A stretch of 53,320 nt of DNA from CAXSEF01 sp964236535 (GCA_964236535.1 CAXSEF010000014.1:1-53320); one strand, 5' to 3'. Shown: positions 1-7,416, counted from the first letter of the stretch. Numbers and translations: made by a program. The notes: a model not told the origin generated them from the sequence alone.

Positions 1-335
1 GGAGAAGGGGCGGGATTGTCCCATGGTGCTCTGTCCCTTTCAGGGTTCTGAACACCTCCCCCGCCCTGCATCCCGGACCCGGGCGCAAAGGCGCGCCGGC
101 TTCGGCGCGGGGCGCAGCGAGACCAGCGAAGCGGCTCGCCAGCCCTCCCCTTTGCGCCCGGGGCCGGGATGCAGTAGGCGCGCCTCACGCCCCCTTCAGC
201 CCTCGCGACTCTGTTTTGTTCTCCTGCATCTCGTCAGCAACCTGATGAGAAATTCATCTTCGGTAATTGCTATTTCATTGAATGCGGGCATCCTGATGCA
301 GTAGGCACATCACGCCACCCCGTATTGGATCAGTC
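1..335. other. Leader region upstream of mucR, no gene
   Basis: I see no convincing coding sequence here. It holds a 26-bp inverted repeat (66-91 and 149-174) and a short hairpin (TCTCGTCAG at 229-237 against CTGATGAGA at 242-250, one G:T mismatch). A partial direct repeat is also present: GATGCAGTAGGC occurs at about 168 and at 295, each followed within a few bases by TCACGCC or ATCACGCC. The stretch probably holds the mucR promoter, but no clear -35/-10 pair stands out. Confidence 0.5.
66..174. repeat. 26-bp inverted repeat
   Basis: Left arm 66-91 and right arm 149-174 are reverse complements except for one base (arm core CCTTTGCGCCCGGG, then CCGGGATGCAG). The 57-bp spacer is very GC-rich. 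It could be a cruciform or REP-like palindrome, or the end of an old element. No T-run follows, so it is not a typical terminator. Confidence 0.7.
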
Positions 336-821
336 ATGCCCTCCGACATTGCACCCTCGTCGACCCTCGAATACGCCGCGAAGATCGTCTCGGCACACAT
401 CTCCAACAACTCGGTTCAGACCTCCGACCTGCCGGCCTTGATCCAGCAGGTGTACACGGCGCTGAGCACCGTCGAGTCGGTGCCTGCACAGGCCCTCGAG
501 AAGCCCGAGCCTGCCGTTCCGCTCAAGAAGTCGGTGTTTCCGGACTACATCGTCTGCCTGGAGGACGGGAAGAAGCTCAAGATGCTCAAGCGGCACTTGA
601 TGACATCCTACAAGCTGACGCCCGAGGCCTATCGCGAGCGCTGGGGCCTGCCGTCCACCTATCCGATGGTCGCCCCCAGCTACGCCGAGAAGCGCTCGAC
701 TCTGGCAAAGTCCATCGGTCTGGGACGCAAGCCCAAGCCGATTGCTGCGGAGTCGCCGGCGGAAGCCGCCAAGCCTGCTAAGCGTGGACGCAAGCCCGTC
801 CTTGCAGAGGCGGCCGAGTAG
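336..821 (+). CDS. MucR/Ros-family zinc-finger transcriptional regulator
   Basis: This 161-aa protein matches the MucR/Ros family over most of its length: an N-terminal helical part resembling ADIVSAYVSNN...LPALIQ, then the DNA-binding core at residues 70-125 with C74, H87, the phrase CLEDGKKLKMLKRHL and the segment YRERWGLPSTYPMVAPSYAEKRS. The C-terminal tail is basic (GRKPKP, KRGRKP), as expected for a DNA-binding tail. Family members bind AT-rich promoters and control surface polysaccharide, motility or transfer genes. On a plasmid it could regulate maintenance or conjugation genes; that role is inference. The ATG at 336 is the first in frame and has only a weak ribosome binding site. Confidence 0.9.
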   Translation: MPSDIAPSSTLEYAAKIVSAHISNNSVQTSDLPALIQQVYTALSTVESVPAQALEKPEPAVPLKKSVFPDYIVCLEDGKKLKMLKRHLMTSYKLTPEAYRERWGLPSTYPMVAPSYAEKRSTLAKSIGLGRKPKPIAAESPAEAAKPAKRGRKPVLAEAAE

Positions 822-831
822 CCAAGCGCAC

Positions 832-1275
832 TCATCCACCCGGAGGCGTCGTGTGTTCAAAATGAACACACGGCGCCCGTGACGGGGGTTCGGCGAGGAT
901 CTCGACATCGTTTGGCTGCACTGCCGCTGTGATCGCCAGCAGTGCTTCCCGCACCTCGATCGTGAACTGCGCCAGCCATTCAACGGCGTCGCCGCCGTTG
1001 ATCTCGCTGTCCTCCTCGACGGCCTCGCCCCATCTGGCGAGCACCCCCGTCAGCAGGCCCAGCATGGCCGGCGCGATCGACAGCATTCGGGCATACCCTT
1101 CCGCCTCGCCGCGGGCGCGGTCCGAGCCGTCGTAGACCACGGCCACATCCACCATCGGACTGGCATCGGTGCGGAACAGGCAGAACCCGTCCGAGGTCTC
1201 GTCGTCCAATACCCTGACCGCCAACCTGCCCTTGATGTGCGGCAGGGTGCGGATCTCGCGCAGCAGGGCGTTCAC
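832..1275 (-). CDS. Unrecognised 147-aa protein, GTG start
   Basis: The frame stays open far upstream, but the protein-like part begins at a GTG at 1275 preceded by GGAGG about nine bases away. The GTG overlaps the stop of the 47-aa gene, so translation is probably coupled. The sequence starts VNALLREIRTLPHIKGRL. It is acidic in the middle (DDETSDG; EAVEEDSEINGGDAVEW) and has a hydrophobic stretch at about residues 64-80 that looks amphipathic rather than membrane-spanning. I do not recognise the family. It is the last gene of the TOPRIM operon and converges with mucR. Its final codons lie inside a palindrome (845-877). Confidence 0.6.
   Translation of the reverse strand: MNALLREIRTLPHIKGRLAVRVLDDETSDGFCLFRTDASPMVDVAVVYDGSDRARGEAEGYARMLSIAPAMLGLLTGVLARWGEAVEEDSEINGGDAVEWLAQFTIEVREALLAITAAVQPNDVEILAEPPSRAPCVHFEHTTPPGG
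845..877. repeat. Palindrome at the convergent 3' ends
   Basis: Arms 845-859 and 863-877 (core CGTGTGTTCA AAA TGAACACACG) pair with a single mismatch across an AAA loop. It lies between mucR and the convergent leftward operon, inside the last codons of the leftward gene. It could act as a two-way transcript end without a U-run, or as a protein-binding site. Confidence 0.5.
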
Positions 1276-1415
1276 CGGCCTGCCTCCCTCAGCTGGGTCT
1301 TGCCCACGCTGGACTCCCGGTCCGACACCAGCCCTGGCGCCGCCATCAAGGCATAGAGCCCCGCCGCCACCAGCACCGTGCCCAGCACCAGTCGCACCTT
1401 CCCGATCAGCTTCAT
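1272..1415 (-). CDS. 47-aa single-pass membrane miniprotein
   Basis: ATG at 1415, stop at 1272-1274, preceded by a purine-rich ribosome binding site (GAAGGACGGCGGAG). The product begins MKLIGKVRLVLGTVLVAAGLYALMAA, a short basic N-terminus followed by one hydrophobic segment of about 18 residues, and ends in a short polar tail (SSVGKTQLREAGR). It fits a small inner-membrane protein or a signal-anchored peptide. Its stop overlaps the GTG of the next gene. I know of no family match; the evidence is the ribosome site, the membrane segment and the tight coupling. Confidence 0.55.
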   Translation of the reverse strand: MKLIGKVRLVLGTVLVAAGLYALMAAPGLVSDRESSVGKTQLREAGR

Positions 1416-1465
1416 CTCCGCCGTCCTTCTGCTGCGCCTTCATTTCTCGAAGACCCAGCCCGACG

Positions 1466-1547
1466 GCCGCTTCGCCCCGGGGGCCGCAGGGGGCGCGCAT
1501 CGCGCAGGCGCAGCCCTTGCCCCTTGCGGCCCCCGGGGCGAAGCGGC
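1466..1547. repeat. 28-bp stem inverted repeat with 26-nt loop
   Basis: Arms 1466-1493 and 1520-1547 (core GCCGCTTCGCCCCGGGGGCC) pair with one mismatch. It sits in the 138-bp gap between the 87-aa and 47-aa genes of the leftward operon. A hairpin this stable could stop transcripts, protect mRNA or form a cruciform. The arm sequence differs from the repeat at 66-174, although both share a GCCCC/GGGGC-rich style. Confidence 0.7.
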
Positions 1548-1553
1548 AGGGCC

Positions 1554-1817
1554 TCACCCTGCGTCCGTCACCTCTCCCCTGCCCTCCCCGCTTCCCTCCT
1601 CGACCACCTCGATCAGGCAGCACCAGCCGTTCACCGCGAGCCTCTCGCCGTCGTCGGTCAGCAGCACGAACCGGCCGTCCAGGTCCCAGGTCCCGTCCTC
1701 GTCCTTTGCTCCGCCTACGATGATCCCCTCGATCGAGGACATCCCGTATCCGTCCATGACGATCAGTCGGGTGCCAGGCTGCCCGGCATGGACAAATTTG
1801 GCTTGCAGTCCGCTCAT
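1554..1817 (-). CDS. Unrecognised 87-aa protein
   Basis: The ATG at 1817 overlaps the stop of the TOPRIM gene as ATGA, a strong sign of co-translation. The sequence opens MSGLQAKFVHAGQPGTRLIVMDGYGMSSIEGIIVGG, followed by a WDLDGRFVLLTDDGERLAV stretch predicted as beta strands, and ends in a Glu/Gly-rich tail. It resembles small beta-barrel proteins of the YodC type only in general look. No function is assigned. Its place in the operon suggests a plasmid-maintenance or DNA-processing accessory. Confidence 0.6.
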   Translation of the reverse strand: MSGLQAKFVHAGQPGTRLIVMDGYGMSSIEGIIVGGAKDEDGTWDLDGRFVLLTDDGERLAVNGWCCLIEVVEEGSGEGRGEVTDAG

Positions 1818-2806
1818 GCCCGCAGCCTTTCCGATGCGGGAGCAGAGGGCAGCGCACCAAGAGCCTGTCTTCGCGCGACCACCACCTGGTTCCAGTCCTT
1901 GTGACCGCCGAAGGGCAGGATGCGGCCGCTCCGCACCCCGGCGGCGGTCGCGAGATCCATCAGCTGGCGGGCGTAGTGCTCGCCGGCCGCGTCGGCGTCG
2001 GTCGCCGCCACCAGAATGGACCCTGGCCTAGTCGCCAGGTCCCGCAGCAGCGCCTGCAGTGCCGAGATGGTGTGCGGACCCATGCCGCCGGCCGTCGCGA
2101 CGTAGAGCGTGTCGGCACGCAGTCGCTCGATCCCGGCCAGGCTCATCGCGTCGATCGGTGCCTCGCACACCACGAGCCGCGTCACCGGGACGCTGCTGGT
2201 CGGCAGCTTGCCTTGGAGCTGGAACAGGGTCTTGTCGCCATCCGCCGAGAAGCCCCGGTACTCCGGACCGCGCATCTCGATCCCCACGATCATCGCCTCC
2301 GCGTCGCGGTGCGCGAACCAGGCGCTGGCGTAAGGACCCTCGCGCAGCACATCGGCTCTGGCTGCGGCAACCAGCACCGGCGCTTCCAAAGCTCGCAAGC
2401 GTGCCAGGTAGCACCAGGTCGGTGAGCCCCGTGTCAGGCTGCGCCGTGCCGTCCAACGCGCCGCAGGTGACAGCTCGGGCCTCTTCTCCTTTAAGGCAAC
2501 GAGGGCGATCGGGAATGACGGGGCGATGCCGGAGAGCCCACGCAGCAGCTGGCGCACCTGTCCGAAGTTGAGGCCGGGCTCCAGGAACTGCGCAAGGGCG
2601 AACACGTCGCCCTTGGCCTGGCTCCTCGGGTCCCACCAGCCCAGGCCGCCGTGGTTGACGATCACCAGCCCGCCGGCTGCACATCGGTATTTCCAGCAGT
2701 GTCGCGTGCTCTCCACCTTGTCGAGCGACCACGCTCTGTGCTCCAGCAGCGTGGCGCAGCTGACTCCTGCCTTCAGGGCCTCGATCTCCTGATCCTGTCC
2801 GTTCAT
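1814..2806 (-). CDS. DUF3991/TOPRIM-domain protein (primase-like)
   Basis: This 330-aa protein starts at the ATG at 2806; the frame is open further upstream, but that part reads as non-protein. Residues 20-95 match the DUF3991 segment (WKYRCAAGGLVIVNHGGLGWWDP...GDVFALAQFL). Residues 207-285 form a TOPRIM fold with the conserved Glu at 215 (VVCEAPIDAMSLAG) and the DxD-type acids at 270/272 (AATDADAAG). Such proteins occur on alphaproteobacterial plasmids and mobile elements and are thought to act in primer synthesis or DNA processing. No N-terminal zinc finger of the DnaG type is seen, so autonomous primase activity is uncertain. It heads a leftward operon with three small genes. Confidence 0.85.
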   Translation of the reverse strand: MNGQDQEIEALKAGVSCATLLEHRAWSLDKVESTRHCWKYRCAAGGLVIVNHGGLGWWDPRSQAKGDVFALAQFLEPGLNFGQVRQLLRGLSGIAPSFPIALVALKEKRPELSPAARWTARRSLTRGSPTWCYLARLRALEAPVLVAAARADVLREGPYASAWFAHRDAEAMIVGIEMRGPEYRGFSADGDKTLFQLQGKLPTSSVPVTRLVVCEAPIDAMSLAGIERLRADTLYVATAGGMGPHTISALQALLRDLATRPGSILVAATDADAAGEHYARQLMDLATAAGVRSGRILPFGGHKDWNQVVVARRQALGALPSAPASERLRA

Positions 2807-3029
2807 CGTCCCGCATTCCCTGTTCCTGGATGCGACCCGGCAACCGCGTGGCGGGCGTGGGACAAGGGCGGGGGCGCAGCACCCGGGAGCGGAGCGACGC
2901 ACCCTTGTGGCGCGTCCGGCATACGCGGTAGCCGTTTCTTCATCCCAACCTCCTGATCTCTCCTCACAGGTCATCAGCGATCCGCATGCGAATGGCCTGG
3001 GTCTTCTATCTGCCGAGAGGAATGATCGA

Positions 3030-3150
3030 GGACGTATTGCGTCCTTCTTTCGGCATGACGTATTGCGTCATGCGTCCTGCATATTTCGTTGAGCACAGCG
3101 TTCTATGGTGCTACAAGCTTGACGACAGACGTATTGACGCCAGACGTAAT
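3030..3150. repeat. Repeated GACGTATTGCGTC motifs upstream of parA
   Basis: GGACGTATTGCGTCC (3030-3044) and TGACGTATTGCGTCA (3056-3070, part of a longer palindromic CATGAC...GTCATG) lie 26 bp apart. Weaker copies follow at 3128-3139 (GACGTATTGACG) and 3143-3150 (GACGTAAT), just before the parA ribosome site AAAGGGG. The arrangement fits a centromere (parS) and/or operator bound by the small partner protein, giving autoregulation of parA. Further copies lie at the end of parA and beyond its partner. Confidence 0.65.
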
Positions 3151-3162
3151 AAAGGGGTTTAG

Positions 3163-3849
3163 ATGCCGATAATCACAATAGCCAGTTCAAAGGGCGGTCC
3201 AGGGAAGACGACACTTGCGGAACTCATTATCGGTACACTTGCTAATGGAGGCATCAAGGTTGTTGCTTTGGATGCTGATCCGACAGGTGGTCTGTCTCGA
3301 TGGGCGACTAAGTTGTACGAGGGGATACCATTTGACTGTCACCATGAAGCCGAGGATGCAGGTCTAGCTCACCTCATTCACCGTGTCTCCAAACAGGCTG
3401 ACGTCGTAGTGGTGGACACCGCCGGTTTCGGCAATCGAGCAGCGACGGTTGCTATGACGGCGGCAGACGCCGTCTTGATTCCGATGGTTCCTGGGGAAGG
3501 TGATGTAACCGAGGCGGCACGTACCGTGGAGCTCGTTGCAGGAGTTGCTTCGGCAGCACGTCGTGAGATTCCAGCTCGAGTCGTCTTGAACCGGGTAAAG
3601 ACAGCTACGGCCCTCTCCAGGCATGCGCTTTCTGAGGCAGCTCTCTTGCCTCGACTGACGTCGATGCTCTCCGACTTGGTCGCATATGGTGAAATGGGAT
3701 TCTCTGGTCGCATGCCCGCGGGTAAGGCTGCGGCTGAAGTTGCAACTCTCATCGCCGAGCTAGAGGCACTTGGTTGGCTACCCACTGCCATACGCAATAC
3801 GTCTGGCGTAATGCGTCATGATAAAAATACGAGTGAGAACCGCCGATGA
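3163..3849 (+). CDS. parA: ParA-type partition ATPase
   Basis: This 228-aa protein belongs to the small ParA/MinD class. It has a deviant Walker A motif KGGPGKTT at residues 10-17, DADP at 37-40 (A' motif), and VVVVDTAGFG as Walker B. There is no N-terminal helix-turn-helix, so repression is probably done by the small partner, as in type Ib systems. It separates plasmid copies by ATP-driven patterning on the nucleoid. A strong ribosome site (AAAGGGG) sits six bases before the ATG. The stop overlaps the next start as ATGA. The codon usage is less GC-biased than that of the transfer genes, hinting at a different origin. Confidence 0.9.
   Translation: MPIITIASSKGGPGKTTLAELIIGTLANGGIKVVALDADPTGGLSRWATKLYEGIPFDCHHEAEDAGLAHLIHRVSKQADVVVVDTAGFGNRAATVAMTAADAVLIPMVPGEGDVTEAARTVELVAGVASAARREIPARVVLNRVKTATALSRHALSEAALLPRLTSMLSDLVAYGEMGFSGRMPAGKAAAEVATLIAELEALGWLPTAIRNTSGVMRHDKNTSENRR
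3791..3820. repeat. parA-internal copy of the partition repeat
   Basis: TACGCAATACGTC (3791-3803) is the reverse complement of the upstream motif, and GGCGTAATGCGTCAT (3806-3820) is a looser copy beside it. Both lie in the 3' codons of parA, so the motif occurs within as well as around the partition genes. Confidence 0.5.
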
Positions 3850-4157
3850 AGGGTTTGAAGAGTACTCGCCCTGGCCTCACGCTCACACCAGATGAGATGC
3901 TCCGTGTCGCGGAGTCGGCCGCACCTCAACAGCCTCCTGCTATCGCAAGTTCTGCGGGTGCTGATAAGTCCTCTATGCTGTCTGTTAGGTTGACGGAAGC
4001 GACACTAGAGGCTCTTGCCACCTATGCGTTGGACCAACAGAGAACCCAGCGTCGAGTAGTCGCAGAGGCTCTTACAGCTATAGGGGTCAGAGTAGCTGCT
4101 CGTGATCTTGAGGATCGTCCACTGCCTCGTAGGCGAGGTAAGCCAAGGCAGGCGTGA
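3846..4157 (+). CDS. Small ParB-like/ribbon-helix-helix partition partner
   Basis: The 103-aa product overlaps parA by four bases (ATGA). The N-terminal 40 residues are flexible. Residues 43-85 (SMLSVRLTEATLEALATYALDQQRTQRRVVAEALTAIGV) have the beta strand-helix-helix pattern of CopG/ParG-like DNA-binding proteins, followed by a basic tail (RPLPRRRGKPRQA). Small ribbon-helix-helix proteins paired with short ParAs bind the centromere and the promoter and stimulate the ATPase. I assign it as the centromere-binding partner from position and fold pattern. It would be expected to bind the GACGTATTGCGTC copies. Confidence 0.65.
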   Translation: MKGLKSTRPGLTLTPDEMLRVAESAAPQQPPAIASSAGADKSSMLSVRLTEATLEALATYALDQQRTQRRVVAEALTAIGVRVAARDLEDRPLPRRRGKPRQA

Positions 4158-4183
4158 GTTCGTCAGATGAAGAAACATGACAA

Positions 4184-4209
4184 ATGACGCATGACGCAAT
4201 ACGTATTGC
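4184..4209. repeat. Downstream copy of the partition repeat
   Basis: ATGACGC occurs twice (4184-4190 and 4191-4197, overlapping in style), running into a perfect 14-bp palindrome GCAATACGTATTGC (4196-4209). This contains GACGCAATACGTA, the same core as the sites upstream of parA. It lies just past the stop of the small partner gene and close to the end of the integrase gene. Confidence 0.6.
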
Positions 4210-4222
4210 TTTGGGAGCGGCG

Positions 4223-5353
4223 CTAAAGCACGCCATTAAGTGGATGGTTCTCGAACGACTCGCCCTGCTCGAGATACTCGTCGAGCACGGCGTAGCTCTT
4301 GTGCCGGCCGAGCTGCTTGAGGCGCGAGGCGTGAACGCCGCGCTCCATGCCGGTGGTGAGTGCGCCACGCTTGAGGCTGTGGCCGCCCATTCTGCGGCCG
4401 TCCAGCTCGGCTAGGGTGGCGCGCCCCTGGATGATGCGCGCCACCGTGCGGGGCTCGATCGCGGCGCTGCCCACCACGTAATGGGTGGTCTGGCCGGGTG
4501 TCAGGAAGCGGGCAGGGGTTGGCCAGATGCGCCGGAACACCGGACCGGAGGTGATCTGCGCAGCGATCAGCCATCGACGCAGAGCGCGAACCGGACAATG
4601 CCTGGTCACGCCGTAGGGCAGGGCGACGGTCACCCCTTTGCTCTCTCGATCGCCCTTGGATCGGGGAAGGGTAAGCCGCAGCCCTTGCGCGCGCTCCTCG
4701 AGGTGTTCGACCTTAATGGCGGCCAGCTCGCTGCGACGCAGCGCCCCGACGAAGCCCACCAGCAGCAGGGCGCGGTCGCGCAGCCCGGGCAGATCGTCGC
4801 CGATCGGCGCTAGGATCTCCTGCAGGAGCTGGATGGTGGCGGCAGTCTTCTTGGTCGGCACGTCGCGCTGCAACGCGGCTTCTCGGCGGATGCCGGCGAG
4901 AGTCTCGGCAACCTGGGCTTCGGCCGATGGTACGGGGCAGCCCGCTGCGAAGTGGAGATAGCGGATGGCAGCGCGGCGCAGGTTGATGGTGTTGATCTTC
5001 AGTCCGCGGCCGCGCTCAGCGGCAAGGAAGGCGGCGACGTCGGCAGCGCGGCCCGGCAGGGAGGGCAGGGCGTGCTGATCGCACCAGGCGCACCACGCGC
5101 GGACGCCGGAGACATAGGCGCGTCGGGTGTTCTGGGACTTCGCGCGGCTGGCGTAGGCGTCAGCGCTGAGTCGGGCGCTGGACAGGGTGCCGTCGTAGGC
5201 CGGGATTTCTGCGGTCAGCGCGTCGACGAACCAGGAGCTTACCAGGGAAGGGGCCTGACCGACCGGTGCCAGACTGGCCCTGGCCGGAGGCAGAATGTCG
5301 CCGAGGATGGTGCCGACGTCGCCAGTGTCTTTCGGCTCGGCGGGCTCGGCCAT
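4223..5353 (-). CDS. Tyrosine recombinase/integrase
   Basis: The 376-aa form starts at an ATG at 5353 with GGAG six bases upstream; the open frame continues upstream but loses protein character. It has an N-terminal SAM-like core-binding domain (about residues 75-165: SQNTRRAYVSGVRAWCAWC...INLRRAAIRYLH). The catalytic domain carries Arg in GALRRSE, the HxLxR box HSLKRGAL, a His in LGRHKS and the Tyr in AVLDEYLE. It would cut and rejoin DNA at paired inverted sites. A dif/lox-like site lies 57 bp upstream (5410-5437), suggesting a plasmid multimer-resolution or cassette-type recombinase rather than a phage integrase. The ATG at 5437 is a weaker start option and would lie within that site. Confidence 0.9.
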   Translation of the reverse strand: MAEPAEPKDTGDVGTILGDILPPARASLAPVGQAPSLVSSWFVDALTAEIPAYDGTLSSARLSADAYASRAKSQNTRRAYVSGVRAWCAWCDQHALPSLPGRAADVAAFLAAERGRGLKINTINLRRAAIRYLHFAAGCPVPSAEAQVAETLAGIRREAALQRDVPTKKTAATIQLLQEILAPIGDDLPGLRDRALLLVGFVGALRRSELAAIKVEHLEERAQGLRLTLPRSKGDRESKGVTVALPYGVTRHCPVRALRRWLIAAQITSGPVFRRIWPTPARFLTPGQTTHYVVGSAAIEPRTVARIIQGRATLAELDGRRMGGHSLKRGALTTGMERGVHASRLKQLGRHKSYAVLDEYLEQGESFENHPLNGVL

Positions 5354-5409
5354 GCGGTCTCCAGCGGCTCGGGAGAGATCCTGAGTGCCAGGGAAATCGT
5401 GGGGTGTCC

Positions 5410-5437
5410 ATGTCCGACAATAGGAATTATCGGACAT
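5410..5437. other. Candidate recombinase core site (dif/lox-like)
   Basis: Two 11-bp arms, ATGTCCGACAA (5410-5420) and TTATCGGACAT (5427-5437), are reverse complements with one mismatch and flank a 6-bp centre, TAGGAA. This 11-6-11 layout is the usual core site of Xer/lox-type tyrosine recombinases, and it lies directly upstream of such a gene. It could instead be an operator for the recombinase promoter. Confidence 0.55.
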
Positions 5438-5781
5438 ACATGCTGGTCGTGACCTGATCAAGGAACGTACCCTGACCGGGCTTGCCGCACCCTGTATGCG
5501 CTGTGGCAGGTCTGGCGGCAGACCGCCGCTTGTGACACGCACCAAACTGCGCACTGCCATGACGATGACTGAACCCCGACAACGTTGTTGGCGGGGTTGC
5601 TGAGCGGCTCGGCATTGCTGACGGCACGTTCTATGCATACGTTGATGATAAAGAATATGCAAAGCCACGTGCTCCTAGCTTATTAGGTTAATTACATACG
5701 CATCAAGCGCCTCAATCATAGAAGTCATATTGCATCAAGAGAAAGCGTATGATTAACTTCAATTTACTAAGTATTATACAT
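5438..5781. other. AT-rich gap with inverted repeat, no gene
   Basis: No credible gene is seen. Base composition drops sharply near 5640 and stays low to about 6190. TTAATTACATACGC (5688-5701) and GCGTATGATTAA (5745-5756) form an imperfect inverted repeat. The drop marks a junction between the GC-rich recombinase block and an AT-rich insert that holds the SH3-like gene. Confidence 0.5.
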
Positions 5782-6138
5782 TTAACCTTGCTCAAATATT
5801 AAATGGCCGTTTGGTTGAATTTGGACTCTACAGAAGCTCTCTCTAATGCCATCTGGGTTTCTGGTTTCATTTTCTCTAACCCAACCTCTAAGACCTGATC
5901 CAGTTAGTATTGGAAAAAATCCGTTTATCTGTGGCCCTGTAATTGCAATATAGTTTTGAGTTCTGCCAAGCACTCTTGATGACACAGTTGGTTCCCCATA
6001 AACCATCGCAAGAGATATTGGTCTACAAGTCAGACCCGGTGAGTTTATAATTTTAGCATCAAGTATCATAGAACTATGTCTATTTGCCAAATTAGAACTA
6101 CTCAAGCTCAGAGTAATAAGAGACAAAAAAACGAGCAT
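5782..6138 (-). CDS. Exported SH3-like small protein, AT-rich
   Basis: The 118-aa product begins with a hydrophobic leader (MLVFLSLITLSLSSSNLA) that fits a signal peptide. The mature part carries an SH3b-like pattern, RPISLAMVYGEPTVSSRVLGRTQNYIAITGPQINGFFPILTGSGLRGWVREN: the alternation of strands ending in GWV is typical of bacterial SH3 domains that bind cell-wall peptides. Three Cys residues are present or nearly so. The ribosome site GGAG lies eight bases before the ATG. One 60-base line at 5761 is only about 27% GC, against about 60-70% for neighbours, so the gene was probably acquired separately. It lies 48 bp after repC on the same strand. Confidence 0.6.
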   Translation of the reverse strand: MLVFLSLITLSLSSSNLANRHSSMILDAKIINSPGLTCRPISLAMVYGEPTVSSRVLGRTQNYIAITGPQINGFFPILTGSGLRGWVRENETRNPDGIRESFCRVQIQPNGHLIFEQG

Positions 6139-6186
6139 GTTGTTTTCTCCGAAAGTATTTAGAGATACCAGACTATTACTACTTCC

Positions 6187-7416
6187 TTAACCGCACTTAT
6201 TGCGGCAAACATTTGCTAATCCGAACAGAGTCCGATCTAGCCGAAGCCTGCCTAACTGGTGCAGATCAACCATCCTTCTTAGTAAACCTCCGGGAGAACG
6301 CACTTTGCCGGTCGTATGGCGAGCTGAGATTGTTGCCAGAAGCGTGACTGCCTCCATCCGGCCCAGAACGACACATGCCTGTCCCCAAGCGTGAAGGGAA
6401 ATATCCAACTCCGACCGCACATAGCCAGCAGCTTCCTCAAGCTCACTCCAGCTGGGATGAGCACTGCGGACCCAGCCTCGAAAGGAAGGAGCGATCTTGA
6501 GCAGGAAGTCTGTCGTTACCACGAATCCACGTAGCGCACTTTCTTGGCCGTGACTCGATGGGAGGTATGGTGGTTTGCCCTTTTTCCTTGGAAGCCAGGG
6601 CCCACTTGGCCCAACCACTACCGTATTCGCCTTAGCGATAAGATGATGGTTTGTAGTTGTATGGTGGGTCCGGATTTCTGACCCCTTGGGGTCAGTTTCC
6701 ACAGGTTCTAGCATTGCAAGGATAGCCCGGACCTCTTCGAACAGGGGCGTCAGCCGCCCCACAATGGTGCCGAGGTAGGTCGGATCACGGCTGTCGCCGC
6801 GAAGCGCGGCAAGCTCGCATGCCTGCCTTGCCAGCGTGGGCCAATCGGCCGCCTCAACACCCTGCTCGGCGCCGGTGTCGATCAAGGAAAGGATCTGCCT
6901 GCGCAAGGCACCGATACGTCCACGGAGGCGACGGCCCTCTCGGCAACGTTCCTCATGGGCCGCGGCAATCGCCTGGAACTCGGCGTGCCGCGCCGCAAAC
7001 GGCGCGAGGTCGAAGCCGTAGGCTTCCACAACGCGGCCATCCACCCGCCAGCCGTAGCGCTTGCCATTGGCGCTGTCGCACATCTCGATCAGTCCGTGCT
7101 CCTGCGCCAGCCGGAGCAGCGTCTTGACTTGGCTGAGCCCGATGTCGAGCGCGTCCATGAGGACGTCGTTCGAGGGCCAGACCAGCAGCCGACCATCTCC
7201 CTCCATCCAGTCGGCGTCCATGGTGCAGCCGACCAGGTAGTCGATCAGCTCCACAACCCGACGCGGGACACCAAGCGCAGGAACCGCCCGTTTGAAGGCC
7301 CCCCACACCAAGCCGCGTCGCACCGGCTCCCATGTGGAAGGGCGCTCGGCCTGCACGGAGATCATCCGTGCGGTGATCTTGCGTCGCCCTGTTGGCGACG
7401 CCGGTTCTATCTGCAT
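6187..7416 (-). CDS. repC: RepC replication initiator
   Basis: From the ATG at 7416 the protein is 409 aa, the usual RepC length, and opens like RepC (PTGRRKITARMI). A winged-helix part follows (VELIDYLVGCTMDADWMEGDGRLLVWPSNDVLMDALDIGLSQVKTLLRLAQEHGLIEMCDSANGKRYGWR), then a helical C-terminal region. A GTG at 7506 could give a longer form. RepC starts replication, in this family from an origin within its own gene. Unusually, no repA/repB precedes it; the only partition genes are an unrelated parA pair 3 kb away with different orientation. The leader on the opposite strand carries a likely antisense RNA. Confidence 0.85.
   Translation of the reverse strand: MQIEPASPTGRRKITARMISVQAERPSTWEPVRRGLVWGAFKRAVPALGVPRRVVELIDYLVGCTMDADWMEGDGRLLVWPSNDVLMDALDIGLSQVKTLLRLAQEHGLIEMCDSANGKRYGWRVDGRVVEAYGFDLAPFAARHAEFQAIAAAHEERCREGRRLRGRIGALRRQILSLIDTGAEQGVEAADWPTLARQACELAALRGDSRDPTYLGTIVGRLTPLFEEVRAILAMLEPVETDPKGSEIRTHHTTTNHHLIAKANTVVVGPSGPWLPRKKGKPPYLPSSHGQESALRGFVVTTDFLLKIAPSFRGWVRSAHPSWSELEEAAGYVRSELDISLHAWGQACVVLGRMEAVTLLATISARHTTGKVRSPGGLLRRMVDLHQLGRLRLDRTLFGLANVCRNKCG

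Noticed and set aside
23..304. 93-aa rightward open frame
   Set aside because: It spans the inverted repeat and is Arg/Pro/Ser-rich, without a ribosome site or domain.
1276..1860. N-terminal extension of the 147-aa protein
   Set aside because: The upstream part is Arg/Gly-rich shadow sequence that crosses two other genes and a hairpin; the GTG at 1275 has the ribosome site.
5354..5668. N-terminal extension of the recombinase
   Set aside because: The extension has no family similarity and crosses the 11-6-11 site; the ATG at 5353 has a good ribosome site.
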